Origin: Tubiluchus corallicola
Taxonomy: Eukaryota; Priapulida; Priapulimorpha; Priapulimorphida; Tubiluchidae
Length of the DNA: 21,000 nucleotides
Direction: 5' to 3'
Assembly: GCA_030141605.1 (NCBI GenBank)
Contig: JAQGDQ010000571.1
Span: forward strand, 111,501 to 132,500
Part shown: positions 10,748 through 20,723 of the stretch, one piece after another
Position numbering within the stretch: the stretch's first letter is position 1
Layout: every line of letters begins with the position of its first letter
Position numbers and translations under genes: made by a program
Notes under the pieces: model-generated
Databases searched by the model: none
What the model saw: only the letters and a program-made list of their open reading frames with translations
What the model was told of the DNA's origin: nothing

Positions 10748-11296
10748 TTAAAGCAAAACCTGATCCAATCTTAAACTGTAGGTCAAAACAATCTACTCTT
10801 TAAAATATTGAAAGGAAACATAGTATTTTTTCAAAAATGACTTATGTGAAAGAATTATTACCACATAAACACAATCTGCATTTCGGAAACGCATTGCGCA
10901 AAAACAGGTGTTGTACCTCTCAGTTCACATGTGTTAGTTTGTGATGAACTACACACGTTCGACAGCTCTTGCATTAATACAGCGGCAAATTTGAATTTTT
11001 ATCTCAAAACTTGCCTAGTTTTAGTACAACACACTGAATATCTTATGGTACCACTGTACTTCAATTTTCGCTTTTGCAAACACGTGCAACACGATCGTTG
11101 AATATTTTTGATTTTGAAAATTACGTTAGTTTGTGATGTCATCAATAGTTGGGCTCGCCCGCCGTTGATTAAGTTTTTAATCTATTATTTAATTATCAGA
11201 AACGCTTTTGCAGTAATAATTGTGTTAAAATGTATAGTTTTTATCGGACTTGAAAAAGGAGTGGTATATGAAAAATCAGCCTGTCTTCCTTTAATG
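10748..11296 (+). repeat. Interspersed repeat family 1, copy 2 (most complete)
   Basis: Body and tail are contiguous here (tail from about 11231), which shows that the GA-rich block in copy 1 is an insertion or expansion. Upstream, 10648-10705 holds GTAGGTCAAACGGTTACAC and AAATTCAAAATC. These resemble weak tRNA-type A and B boxes and align with 4640-4690 of copy 1. If real, the family is a long tRNA-headed SINE. The 74-codon open frame at 11108-11332 is part of the repeat. Confidence 0.85.
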
Positions 11297-12150
11297 GTAA
11301 CTGTCTTTATCTCAACTTTTGTGTTAATATAAACGGCGTAAATGATTTTAAAATGTTATGGGTTTCAGTTTTATTATTACTCTACGTTACTGAACTGTTC
11401 TTCAATATCCAATTAACCTATGACTATTCTGGCAGATTTGCTTATTGCAGTAATGTGATCACTTTATATCCACCTTCGTTTAATATTTAAGTCGTCAAAA
11501 TTATTGTGTCAGTAATAATGCATTTCCGAAAATTAACGACTCAGACGTGTCTCAAAATTACTTAAACTGCGTAGATGCTTAGTTTATAGTTTAAAATAGC
11601 AGAATTTACGGGATGCGAAATTAGTTTTATTTCCATAAAATCACGTTAAGGGCTTGCTAAAAGTTGAAACTGCTCATACGTGGGAGAGATAGGTAACGAA
11701 AAAAAGCGTGCGGCTTTTCCAATTCTAACAATGCGCATTTTCAACTAGATCGCCTTACCAATTCTTTGAAAACGCGTATCATTCAAAAAATTATCTCGCA
11801 AATTGATTGAAATTAAGCCTTGCAAAACTCCTGGGATAGAAAGTACTGGACAAATTAAAGAACAAAAGACAAATTCAAAAATATTTGATTCCTAACTGCA
11901 TCGCTAATTTATCACTTGTGACGTGCCATCAAAGTGGCTTAGTAAAAATACTGAAAATAAATCTGAAGTCAGAAAGCGATCAATCTAGAAGGACGTTGAT
12001 CAGATATTAATGATATATTTGTGAATGTCTGCTGCTTGAGAGAGACATTTGCAGCAAATTTTTTCACTAACGTAGATGTTGTGTTTTGTTTCTCTTGGAA
12101 GGCTCGTAGAGAAAACCAGAAAACACGCCGTCAAATAAAACTACTTTATT
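11297..12150. other. No gene seen
   Basis: AT-rich unique sequence without an open frame or motif I can support. Confidence 0.4.
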
Positions 12151-12160
12151 TTAGCGAGAA

Positions 12161-12238
12161 TTCTAGAACACAAAGATGAAGGAACTTTGAAATGATTACA
12201 ATAAACGTGAAAATCTGGAAAACGTTTATGTATAAAAG
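12161..12238 (+). promoter_or_regulatory. Possible promoter: heat-shock-type dyad and TATA box
   Basis: TTCTAGAA at 12161-12168 is a two-unit heat-shock-element dyad, and TATAAAAG at 12231-12238 is a good TATA box about 60 bases downstream. Two further dyads (TTCTCGAA at 12327-12334 and 12341-12348) lie inside the following open frame. This is motif-level evidence only. A TATATAAGG also occurs on the opposite strand near 12305, so direction is not settled. Confidence 0.3.
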
Positions 12239-12271
12239 CGCAAGTATAAGTCCGTGTTAGATCTGCGTACG

Positions 12272-12463
12272 ATGTGCGATCCCGTGTCGGCAGCCTGCTT
12301 CGCCTTATATAGCGCGCTGGAGAAACTTCTCGAAAAAATGTTCTCGAACAATCCAGACGCTAAGGCGGTCATCCCGAAGGAACATTCTACGATGTTCCAT
12401 GGACTTCTATTTGACGTCAGCGATCTGCACAACAGTAGAGCTAGTTCAGGCCCGAACTACGGT
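12272..12463 (+). CDS. Candidate first exon, unrecognised protein
   Basis: A frame open from 12236, with ATG at 12272, encodes MCDPVSAACFALYSALEKLL, then EKMFSNNPDAKAVIPKEH and on to RASSGPNYG. It lies in a locally GC-richer island (third-position GC about 60% by my count) within AT-rich DNA, about 35 bases after a TATA box. It can end at TACG|GTGAGT, a good splice donor after about 12461; read through, it stops at 12476-12478. The first 20 residues could form a helix but are not a clear signal peptide. I do not recognise a family. The opposite strand also has an open frame (12226-12432) with an AATAAA beyond it near 12150, so the gene could be on the minus strand or absent. Confidence 0.35.
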
Positions 12464-12480
12464 GAGTTCCAGCCCTAAGC

Positions 12481-12962
12481 AATAAGCACACTCAACTCCT
12501 GGTGTCCCAGCTCCCCTTTTGCTCTGCGTCACGGCGTACACCTCTGGCGACTCAAGTATACATGTTATGCGACATTGTATATAAAACAATCTATTTTAAT
12601 GACTTCAAAGTGGAATTCTATAATGACGGCAAATGTATTAATGAATTAGTTTCTCTCAACAAACTTTGTTTACTTTAAGAATGTGTTGTTTTCTCTAACA
12701 GTAACAATGTTAAGCTTACAGAATATTAGTGAACTATTAGAAGGACTATAAAGTTATTAGTTTCACATTCTTAAGAGCAATTATTAAATTAATATTAAAG
12801 AAGAATAAATCTTAAGCTTAAGCTTTGCCACCTGTCCACATTTGAGATACCAATGTTACATTTGACATGTGTTTATATTTCATTTTCCAAAACGCTTAAG
12901 ATCTCTTGAAAACCATTGTTAACAATTTAAACTACCTAAGTCTACATTTGAGTTAACGTAGG
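12481..12962. other. No gene seen
   Basis: AT-rich. If the preceding candidate exon is real, this would be its intron. Confidence 0.35.
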
Positions 12963-12964
12963 TT

Positions 12965-12995
<31 letters not shown>

Positions 12996-13006
12996 CTCTC
13001 TTTCTC

Positions 13007-13082
<76 letters not shown>
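12963..13082. repeat. (CT)n microsatellite
   Basis: Roughly 120 bases of CT with occasional TTT and one CGC interruption. It lies about 110 bases beyond the tail of inverted family 1 copy 3. Confidence 0.97.
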
Positions 13083-13086
<4 letters not shown>

Positions 13087-13191
13087 ATGCAAAACATATA
13101 GTTAAATAAATCTGCTACAAAAATATAATGCCTGCCATTAAGCAAAAATTAGTCATTTACAGCACCAGAGGTCACCGGAGTTATTGGAATG

Positions 13192-13545
13192 ACTTAAAGG
13201 AAAACAGGATGATTTTCCATATATTACCCCATTTTCAAGTCCAATAAAAATATACATTTTAACACAACTAGTACTGTAAAGGTGTTTCTGATAATTAAAT
13301 AATAGATTAAAAACCTAATTAACGTCGGGCGAACCCAACTATTGATGACATCACAAATTAACATAATTTTAAACAGCAAAAATATTCCATGAGCGTGTTG
13401 CACGTGTTGGTGAAAGCGAAAATTGATGTTCAGTGCTACTGTAAGATATCCAGTGCGTTGTACTAAAACTAGGGAAGTTTTAAGATAACAATTCAAATTT
13501 CAAATTTACTCTGTGCTAACGCATAAGCTGTCGAACGTGTGCAGT
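13192..13545 (-). repeat. Interspersed repeat family 1, copy 3 (inverted, truncated)
   Basis: Reverse complement matches the tail and the latter body of copies 1 and 2, including the segment equivalent to TAGTTGGGCTCGCCCGCCG. Similarity stops at the element's CACACGTTCGACAGC region, right where the pentanucleotide array begins at 13546. The 90-codon minus frame here (13224-13496) is repeat sequence. Confidence 0.85.
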
Positions 13546-13970
13546 TCTCTAGTCTAGTCGAGCCGAGTCGAGTAGGATCGGATCGGATCGGATCGGATCG
13601 GATCGAATCGAATCGAATCGAATCGAATCGAACCGAACCGAACCGAACCGAATCGAATCGAATCGAACCGAACCGAACCGAACCGAACCGAACCTAACCT
13701 AACCTAACCTAACCTAACCTAACCTAACCTAACCTAACCTAACCTAACCTAACCTAACCTAACCTAACCTAACCTAACCTAACCTAACCTAACCTAACCT
13801 AATCTAATCTAATCTAATCTAATCTAATCTAATCTAATCTAATCTAATCTAATCTAATCTAATCTAATCTAATCTAATCTAATCTAATCTAATCTAATCT
13901 AATCTAATCTAATCTAATCTAATCTAATCTAATCTAATCCAATCCAATCCAATCCAATCCAATCTAATCT
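13546..13970. repeat. Mosaic pentanucleotide array 1 (includes AACCT block)
   Basis: 425 bases, 85 pentamers in one unbroken 5-bp phase, organised as homogeneous blocks. In order these are GATCG-type, AATCG, AACCG, AATCG, AACCG, then AACCT x22 (13691-13800), AATCT x27 (13801-13935), AATCC x5 (13936-13960) and AATCT x2. Neighbouring blocks differ mostly by one base. AACCT is the complement of TTAGG, the arthropod telomere unit, but it is flanked by ordinary sequence here. Confidence 0.97.
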
Positions 13971-14745
13971 TGTTTTACATGAATATGAACGCACGCACAT
14001 TTTCCGAGGAGAACATTTTTTTTAAATTTGAGCGCATAAAACGTGGCGCGCTTCGAACTTGGCTGCCTTGCATATCACACACGCATCTTTATCGCCCTCT
14101 TCCGGTTTTAATTGCCTGTATGACACAAATCAAGTGACTTTCCTTCTACACATTCGGCTGTACTAAACAATCAAGCATTTACAACACCAACATAAAGAAA
14201 GCTAATCCCTGTTAAGCCCGTCATAAATTGCTCTTTGTCGAGGCTTAAGTGTACAGGGATGGTGAAAATATATGGCTGCAACGTAAACCGTTAAAAGATA
14301 GGAAAGATCTAAACATGATAATTACAATTAAAACTGTTGTGAAAACTGTTTTATATACGATGTAATAAACTTCGTGAATTCGTCTGCTATAGTGAATTTA
14401 ATAGCTGTGACGAGTTTTTCTCTGGTCGATTTAATTTACTGTTAGTTTCTGTTCACAGTTTCAAATAGCAACTGCAAAATTCAAACCTTCTAAATGTCCA
14501 ACGGAATCGTGAAAAAAATCATTTGAATCTACTCTAACCATTGTGAAAATTTAATTACTTTATACAAATTTCGTAAACTTATAGAATTTGCAGAGCCGAA
14601 CGTAGCACAGGTAGGAGTTCTAGAAATTTTCTTCATTAGGAGTGCCATTTTGACGATTCAAAATGGCCGCCAAGTTTTCTCTGTTTTTCACAAACAAAAA
14701 TTCTGTACTAAAGCAATTCAGACTCAATTTTTAGTTTAGAAATTA
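13971..14745. other. Spacer between the two pentanucleotide arrays, no gene seen
   Basis: Unique sequence. A short frame starting ATGGCCGCCAAG at 14663 has only 23 codons. A similar ATGGCCGCCAA occurs at 15367, just beyond array 2. Nothing further is supported. Confidence 0.4.
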
Positions 14746-15315
14746 TACTATACTATACCATACTACACTACACTACACTACACTACACTACACTACACTA
14801 CACTACACTACACTACACTACACTACACTACACTACACTACACTACACTACGCTATGCTACGCTACACTACGCTATGCTATGCTATGCTATGCTATGCTA
14901 TGCCATGCCATGCCATGCCATGCCATGCCAGACCACACCACACCACACCACACCGTACCCTACCCTACCCTACCCTACCCTACCCTACCCTACCCTACCA
15001 TACCCTACCATACCATACCATACCATACCATACCATACCATACCATACCATACCATACCATACCATACCATACCATACCATACCATACCATACCATACCA
15101 TACCATACCATACCATACCATACCAGACCAGACCAGACCAGACCACACCACACCACACCAAACCACACCACACCACACCATACCGTACCGTACCGGGCCC
15201 TACCCTACCCTACCCTACCCTACGCTACCCTACCCTACCCTACCCTACCCTACCCTACCGTACCGTACCGTACCGTACCGTACCGTACCATACCATACTA
15301 TATTATACTATAGTA
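14746..15315. repeat. Mosaic pentanucleotide array 2
   Basis: 570 bases, 114 pentamers in one phase. Blocks in order are TACTA, CACTA (about 17), mixed CGCTA/TGCTA, TGCTA, TGCCA x6, CACCA, TACCC x8, TACCA (longest block), GACCA, CACCA, TACCG, TACCC, TACCG, TACCA and back to TACTA. The beginning and end use the same unit, giving a roughly nested order. Open frames of 150-170 codons on the plus strand, rich in His-Thr-Pro-Tyr, are translations of a repeat whose 5-bp period cycles through all frames; they are not proteins. Confidence 0.97.
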
Positions 15316-18100
15316 TTCCAGATGTTCTTTGCAAATATACTATAATTATGATCAAAAAGTTTCTAGATGGCCGCCAATCTGAATTGTTAAATCTGTAAAA
15401 TAGCTACCATGTCGAATCGCGTATCCATTTACTAGCCAGGCCTTATTTAGCCTAATTTATTAATATACCACTATATTGCACAATTTCTAAACCTATGTGC
15501 GTTTTGTTAAATATGACTGAACGCGTTCTGTTTGCTAATTATATCGCAATAATTGCCTTTATTGCCTCGTTTAAATTAATTTTAATAATTGCATTCAATT
15601 ATTTAAATTGGTAGAATAGAAATTGGCACATGAGATTAGCCTGTAATATATTAAACGGATTTCGTAGAGCAAATGTTTTGGTTGATTCATATTTAATCTA
15701 ATTTCTGTAACTGATGAACTATTTATACGAATGATCATTCATAAAAGAAGTTACAATAAAATTACAATACAATCAAATTCACATCAAAAATAAATCACGT
15801 TATAAACAAGTATGTTATTTCACAGAAGGTTTCAGATGTTTAGGTCCTTACAAAATTCATTTTCTAGTAAAAGTTCAACGGTGACTTATATTTCGTACGG
15901 AAGGATTGACCAGGATTATTAATTTCATAGATGACTCGAACAATGTAGCCATCTGAGTGAGACTTAAGACTTTTATGAAACGTAAGTTCTCTTAAATAGA
16001 TTAAATAGTTCAATGGCATCGTATTACAGAAGTACTGAATCAATCTAACGCTGTAACATCAGTGTGTTAAATTTGAGGCGATTCTGTCGTTTTTTCTTAT
16101 AATATCGCGATCAAAACTTCGGCATATTTTTGCGCCACCTGATACATATATATATCCGAGACATTAGTTCTTTGAAAATGACAATAAGTTAGGTACCGGT
16201 CTGCCCACAAAGACGGCGTTGAGCATTTCTTGCCATTGAATGACAGATTTTTGATTGTATAAGTGCATAGAAACTGTGTTACTTTTGGAAAGTTAATTGG
16301 AGTTCCACGGCTCAATGAACCCATATTTAATCTAAAAATAATAATTAATTTCATGCCTCCTAATGAGTTATTCTATTAATGTCAAATAAGTGCTTTAACA
16401 ATAATTACGATTAATTCAAACCAAAGCTAAATCGTCTTCTGTTCTTCCTGTAACGTAAACTGCATTTTAATTTGCTTTTCTCTTTCGCGCGAGACGTATC
16501 TTAATTTGCTTTTGACATTTTAGCCACTTCGCTTCCTAATTTCCCCGCATCTTTTCCACGTTAAAAAGTCAACTTAACATTTTAATTATCGCAAACGAAG
16601 CGATTCATAGTTTTCGAATACTTTCGCGTAGACCTGTAATTAAAGGAAAAAAGACCAACGCACTTTAGATCGCTTTATATCGATCCGCGCTATTATAAAT
16701 ATTCCATTAAAAACCGTCAATTTTCCGTTAAACGTAGTTAACGTTAAGTAACGAGTTGCAAGCGTTAATTATGGTACGGAATTTCTGAAAGAAAAAAAAA
16801 CTTCAGTGTTGTACTGGAAATCTTGCATTGGCGTGCTTTGCGGCCTTCACTTGTTGTTGGTTTTGGCCACCTTGTGGTGATTTTTTGACGTGATCAGTTT
16901 GATCTGGTCAGAGGCCTACTGTGAAGTGAGGACGTGTCATGGTGGGTTGATAAGATGTTGTCGTTATCTGTTACAATTTCTTATGATTTGGGGCTAATAA
17001 CGTACGTAAATACTCTAATTACTTTATAAAATTTACATTCACTTTAAGATAACAGCTATTTATTGATTAATGCGACGGTGCAGTGTGAAACTCTGAATTA
17101 CGTAAAATTGACTTTTGGCTTGTGTTATTTTTTGTCATTTGTTTATGGTTTTGTTTAGATGGAATGATACGTTTTGGCCAAATAAAGAGGGAAGAAAGAG
17201 CAAAAAGTGTCATTTTGTGTGAAGCTGTGCAATTTGTGGGACATTGTATTTCGATGGTCTGCTTACCCTAAGCTTAAAGGAAAGCGTTCTGGAAAGTTAG
17301 CATTATTTCAATGTTAGCGAAAAATGTGAGACATGCGACTGCAAATAGGTACGCAGCATTGCGCACTTTATTTTATCAAAGGTTCGCTAGATGGCAGGAA
17401 GAATGCAGTGAAGTCACGTGATTTCGCGTCTAGCAACAACCCAAGGAACGCCGCATGTTCTTGCAACAGCAATTGTTTGTGTTTTTATATGTTAAATAAA
17501 CAATGGAACCGGCTAAGGCATTGTTTGCAGTCGCGTGAAGGATTTTGTGATAATACTGCATTAAGCGCCTCGTGTAATTAGTGAAATCACTTTAAAGTCG
17601 CGATTACTTCATGCTTCTTCGTTCCCGTTTTCAATGATACTTATTCTTCCCTATCCTTCTACCAATGACGTCATTCGTCTTGAACAAAACTAGCGCACTG
17701 TCGACAAAAGTATAATATTCTTTTACAAAAAAATTAGATACCCAGTTTTGTAATATTTTTGCGTGAACATTAGGTAAGTTGCCGAAGTTTGAATTAGTTC
17801 AAGTAGCGCGTTTGCAGAAAGCCACGATGCGCTTACGAAAAGTCAAAGTCGATAAAATACGTCATGATTTTCAAGTGAATGGCGGTAACGACCACGCCAG
17901 AAAATTTCTATTCAACGGTAGTATATTTTAAAATTTTATAGAAAGTTATGTGCAAATTTCTATTCATATTTTTCCACCATTGACATCATCGACAGAATGA
18001 ATAATTAGGATTAATCTTTTTTTAAACACATAAATGCAATATTTACATAAATGCGCCTCTAGATGCAGGAAGTTTAACTTAATTATAAGTACTCGCATAT
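15316..18100. other. Long AT-rich stretch without a convincing gene
   Basis: Open frames at 16097-16354 (minus) and 17333-17581 (plus) are short, unrecognised and lack splice or promoter support. A GC-richer patch at 16830-16950 has no sustained frame. A perfect TGACGTCA is at 17666-17673. Confidence 0.4.
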
Positions 18101-18170
18101 GCACACACACACCCTCACACTCACACACACACACACACACGCACGCACCCCCATCACGCACGCTCGCACA
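18101..18170. repeat. (CA)n microsatellite, imperfect
   Basis: CA repeats with CT and CG interruptions. Confidence 0.93.
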
Positions 18171-18526
18171 TATATTTATGTATTAACATTATGTTTATAT
18201 ATAAACATTGTGCTTAAAAACAGTTTCAAAAATTTCTTTATTATGTTCTTCTAAGTTTAAATGATAACAGTAAAACAAACCCCACACAATGAGTGACTTG
18301 TCCCTTCATTTAAATAAAACTCTTTAGGCCTACATGTCTCATTGGTCTCTATTTTAAAGAGAGTTTTAAATTATATCACAGAAACTTTTCACATATACTG
18401 ACCTGCTTGTCAGACGTATGTAAACGGAGAAAAAATTTAAAATATTCGCGCCATTTGCTAAAACGTCATTGTTTCACTATCCTACTGAACATCAAGACAT
18501 GTCATTGGCTCACCAAAGACAATAGT
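18171..18526. other. No gene seen
   Basis: AT-rich sequence; the right part may be more distant similarity to the region upstream of repeat family 2 copy 1. Confidence 0.35.
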
Positions 18527-18633
18527 AATCTTATTGACAAGGTAGTTTATACAATTCCTTAGTTAGCCAAGAATGCTCTGATTATTTTTTTCAAACTTAC
18601 GCAATTTTATCTAAACTTGTTTCAAACGACAAA
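18527..18633 (+). repeat. Interspersed repeat family 2, copy 2
   Basis: Matches 9741-9866 in block order. Similarity ends at CTTGTTTCAAACGACAAA, immediately before the first 37-bp unit at 18634. Confidence 0.75.
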
Positions 18634-19928
18634 CAGACGGCAAAGGGTTAGATTTAGATGGATCAGTTGACAGACGGCAAAGAGTTAGATTTAGATGGAT
18701 CAGTTGACAGACGGCAAAGAGTTAGATTTAGATGGATCAGTTGACAGACGGCAAAGAGTTAGATTTAGATGGATCAGTTGACAGACGGCAAAGAGTTAGA
18801 TTTAGATGGATCAGTTGACAGACGGCAAAGAGTTAGATTTAGATGGATCAGTTGACAGACGGCAAAGAGTTAGATTTAGATGGATCAGTTGACAGACGGC
18901 AAAGGGTTAGATTTAGATGGATCAGTTGACAGACGGCAAAGGGTTAGATTTAGATGGATCAGTTGACAGACGGCAAAGAGTTAGATTTAGATGGATCAGT
19001 TGACAGACGGCAAAGAGTCAGATTTAGATGGATCAGTTGACAGACGGCAAAGAGTTAGATTTAGATGGATCAGTTGACAGACGGCAAAGAGTTAGATTTA
19101 GATGGATCAGTTGACAGACGGCAAAGAGTTAGATTTAGATGGATCAGTTGACAGACGGCAAAGAGTTAGATTTAGATGGATCAGTTGACAGACGGCAAAG
19201 GGTTAGATTTAGATGGATCAGTTGACAGACGGCAAAGGGTTAGATTTAGATGGATCAGTTGACAGACGGCAAAGAGTTAGATTTAGATGGATCAGTTGAC
19301 AGACGGCAAAGAGTTAGATTTAGATGGATCAGTTGACAGACGGCAAAGAGTTAGATTTAGATGGATCAGTTGACAGACGGCAAAGAGTTAGATTTAGATG
19401 GATCAGTTGACAGACGGCAAAGAGTTAGATTTAGATGGATCAGTTGACAGACGGCAAAGAGTTAGATTTAGATGGATCAGTTGACAGACGGCAAAGAGTT
19501 AGATTTAGATGGATCAGTTGACAGACGGCAAAGAGTTAGATTTAGATGGATCAGTTGACAGACGGCAAAGGGTTAGATTTAGATGGATCAGTTGACAGAC
19601 GGCAAAGAGTTAGATTTAGATGGATCAGTTGACAGACGGCAAAGAGTTAGATTTAGATGGATCAGTTGACAGACGGCAAAGAGTTAGATTTAGATGGATC
19701 AGTTGACAGACGGCAAAGAGTTAGATTTAGATGGATCAGTTGACAGACGGCAAAGGGTTAGATTTAGATGGATCAGTTGACAGACGGCAAAGAGTTAGAT
19801 TTAGATGGATCAGTTGACAGACGGCAAAGGGTTAGATTTAGATGGATCAGTTGACAGACGGCAAAGAGTTAGATTTAGATGGATCAGTTGACAGACGGCA
19901 AAGGGTTAGATTTAGATGGATCAGTTGA
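18634..19928. repeat. 37-bp minisatellite, exactly 35 units
   Basis: The unit begins CAGACGGCAAAGAGTTAG and ends GGATCAGTTGA. 1295 bases is 35 x 37, with no indel. Apart from one A/G site (unit position 13: AAAGAG or AAAGGG) and a single T-to-C change in unit 11, the units I compared are identical. G-type units are numbers 1, 8, 9, 16, 17, 26, 31, 33 and 35; the rest are A-type. There are no spacers, so this is not a CRISPR. Homogeneity implies recent amplification or ongoing gene conversion. Confidence 0.98.
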
Positions 19929-20134
19929 CAGGGCTTTATATACTATTTCGAAAAACCCAATCTCCGGTAAAGCGAAATGGAGAACCTGTGATAAAAAAGG
20001 AAATTGAAATATATTTGTCTTTATTTTACTACTTCTACGTACAAAACTAGAACACTCCGTACTACACCGGGATACTACACTGGTTGGCATCCTTCTGCCT
20101 CGGAAGACAATGGAGTGTGCGCCAAGAGAGTCAG
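19929..20134. other. Flank of minisatellite; possible minus-strand 3' untranslated region
   Basis: On the minus strand an AATAAA lies at 20025-20020, about 110 bases after the stop of the candidate exon at 20135-20329. This fits a 3' untranslated region. No protein is supported here. Confidence 0.35.
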
Positions 20135-20329
20135 TTATTGATCACATTGATGGAGCTGCAGCGTCGACTGTGGCTGAGCAGTCCGATCCTTGAACGTCTC
20201 CAGGGCGCACGCCTGGGCAAGCGGTTTGGAGATCCTGAGTTGTCCAGACAACAGGAACCCCCTCTCTTCCTCCCTGGTGTAGTCCAAAGGAAACGTTTGG
20301 CACCAGGTTGGCTGCAGGAGCTGTCGGAG
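20135..20329 (-). CDS. Candidate terminal exon, unrecognised protein
   Basis: This GC-richer patch is open in several frames on both strands, so frame choice is uncertain. I prefer the minus frame that stops at TAA 20137-20135. It reads a coding-like 64 residues, including FPLDYTREEERGFLLSGQL and LAQACALETFKDRT, and is followed by AATAAA on the same strand. Upstream of it, CTCACTGACTCCGACAG could be a splice acceptor, which would exclude the in-frame TGA at 20332-20330. Competing frames are plus 20084-20419 (111 codons from a TTG) and minus 20131-20340 and 20142-20369. No domain is recognised; a retroelement or processed-gene remnant is equally possible. Confidence 0.28.
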   Translation of the reverse strand, partial: LRQLLQPTWCQTFPLDYTREEERGFLLSGQLRISKPLAQACALETFKDRTAQPQSTLQLHQCDQ

Positions 20330-20419
20330 TCAGTGAGCATGCTGCACTGGTCCGCCTTCGGGGCTCCACTCCTGATTTGGAAGGTTTACTCCTCTACGCA
20401 TGCCCGTTGGGTCACTTGA

Positions 20420-20723
20420 CCTCCTCCTCCGCCCTCTAGCCGTTGGCTGCTTGTGCAGCTCCTCCACCTAGTGTCAAGACACAATGTGGGCATCCCGCAA
20501 GCCTACAGCACCTGGTATACCTACCAAGTCATAATTCCAAGTACTAACCAAGCTCTACGTTGCTTAACTTCGGTGATCAGTCGAGAACCGGTGTTTTCAA
20601 CGTGGTTTGGCCTTAGTGATACTACCCTAATACTGCACGTACTACGGTACTGTATACACTGCAATACACGAATCACATGTAATGTATTTAGCAGTGACTA
20701 TACTCAAACATTTAGTAATCTAA
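20420..20723. other. No gene seen
   Basis: Mixed composition; the 93-codon plus frame at 20453-20734 has no recognisable feature and an irregular residue mix. Confidence 0.35.

Noticed and set aside
12379-12398. GGAACAT-N6-ATGTTCC palindrome as a hormone response element
   Set aside because: Spacer is 6 rather than 3 bases and it lies within a candidate coding frame; a chance dyad is likely.
13691-13800. True telomere (TTAGG)n
   Set aside because: Flanked on both sides by other pentamer blocks and ordinary sequence, so interstitial or a by-product of pentamer drift.
14855-15398. Three overlapping plus-strand open frames of 152-172 codons and one minus frame
   Set aside because: A 5-bp repeat without stop combinations is open in all three frames; the His-Thr-Ile-Pro-Tyr pattern is the array itself.
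17333-17581. 82-codon Cys-containing frame
   Set aside because: No signal peptide or regular cysteine spacing, no transcription signals; likely chance.
18634-19928. CRISPR-like direct repeats
   Set aside because: Units are contiguous with no spacers, and the context is animal nuclear DNA.
20131-20340. Second neuropeptide precursor on the minus strand: Lys-Arg, FLWTTPG, Arg-Lys-Arg looks like an amidated peptide
   Set aside because: One isolated motif in a frame competing with three other open frames in a GC-rich patch; no signal peptide and no repeat of the peptide.
20084-20419. Plus-strand 111-codon frame with Leu/Arg-rich helix and Gly-Lys-Arg, loosely like an egg-laying-hormone type peptide
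   Set aside because: Starts at TTG, no signal peptide, similarity only in composition, and the minus strand has better 3'-end signals.
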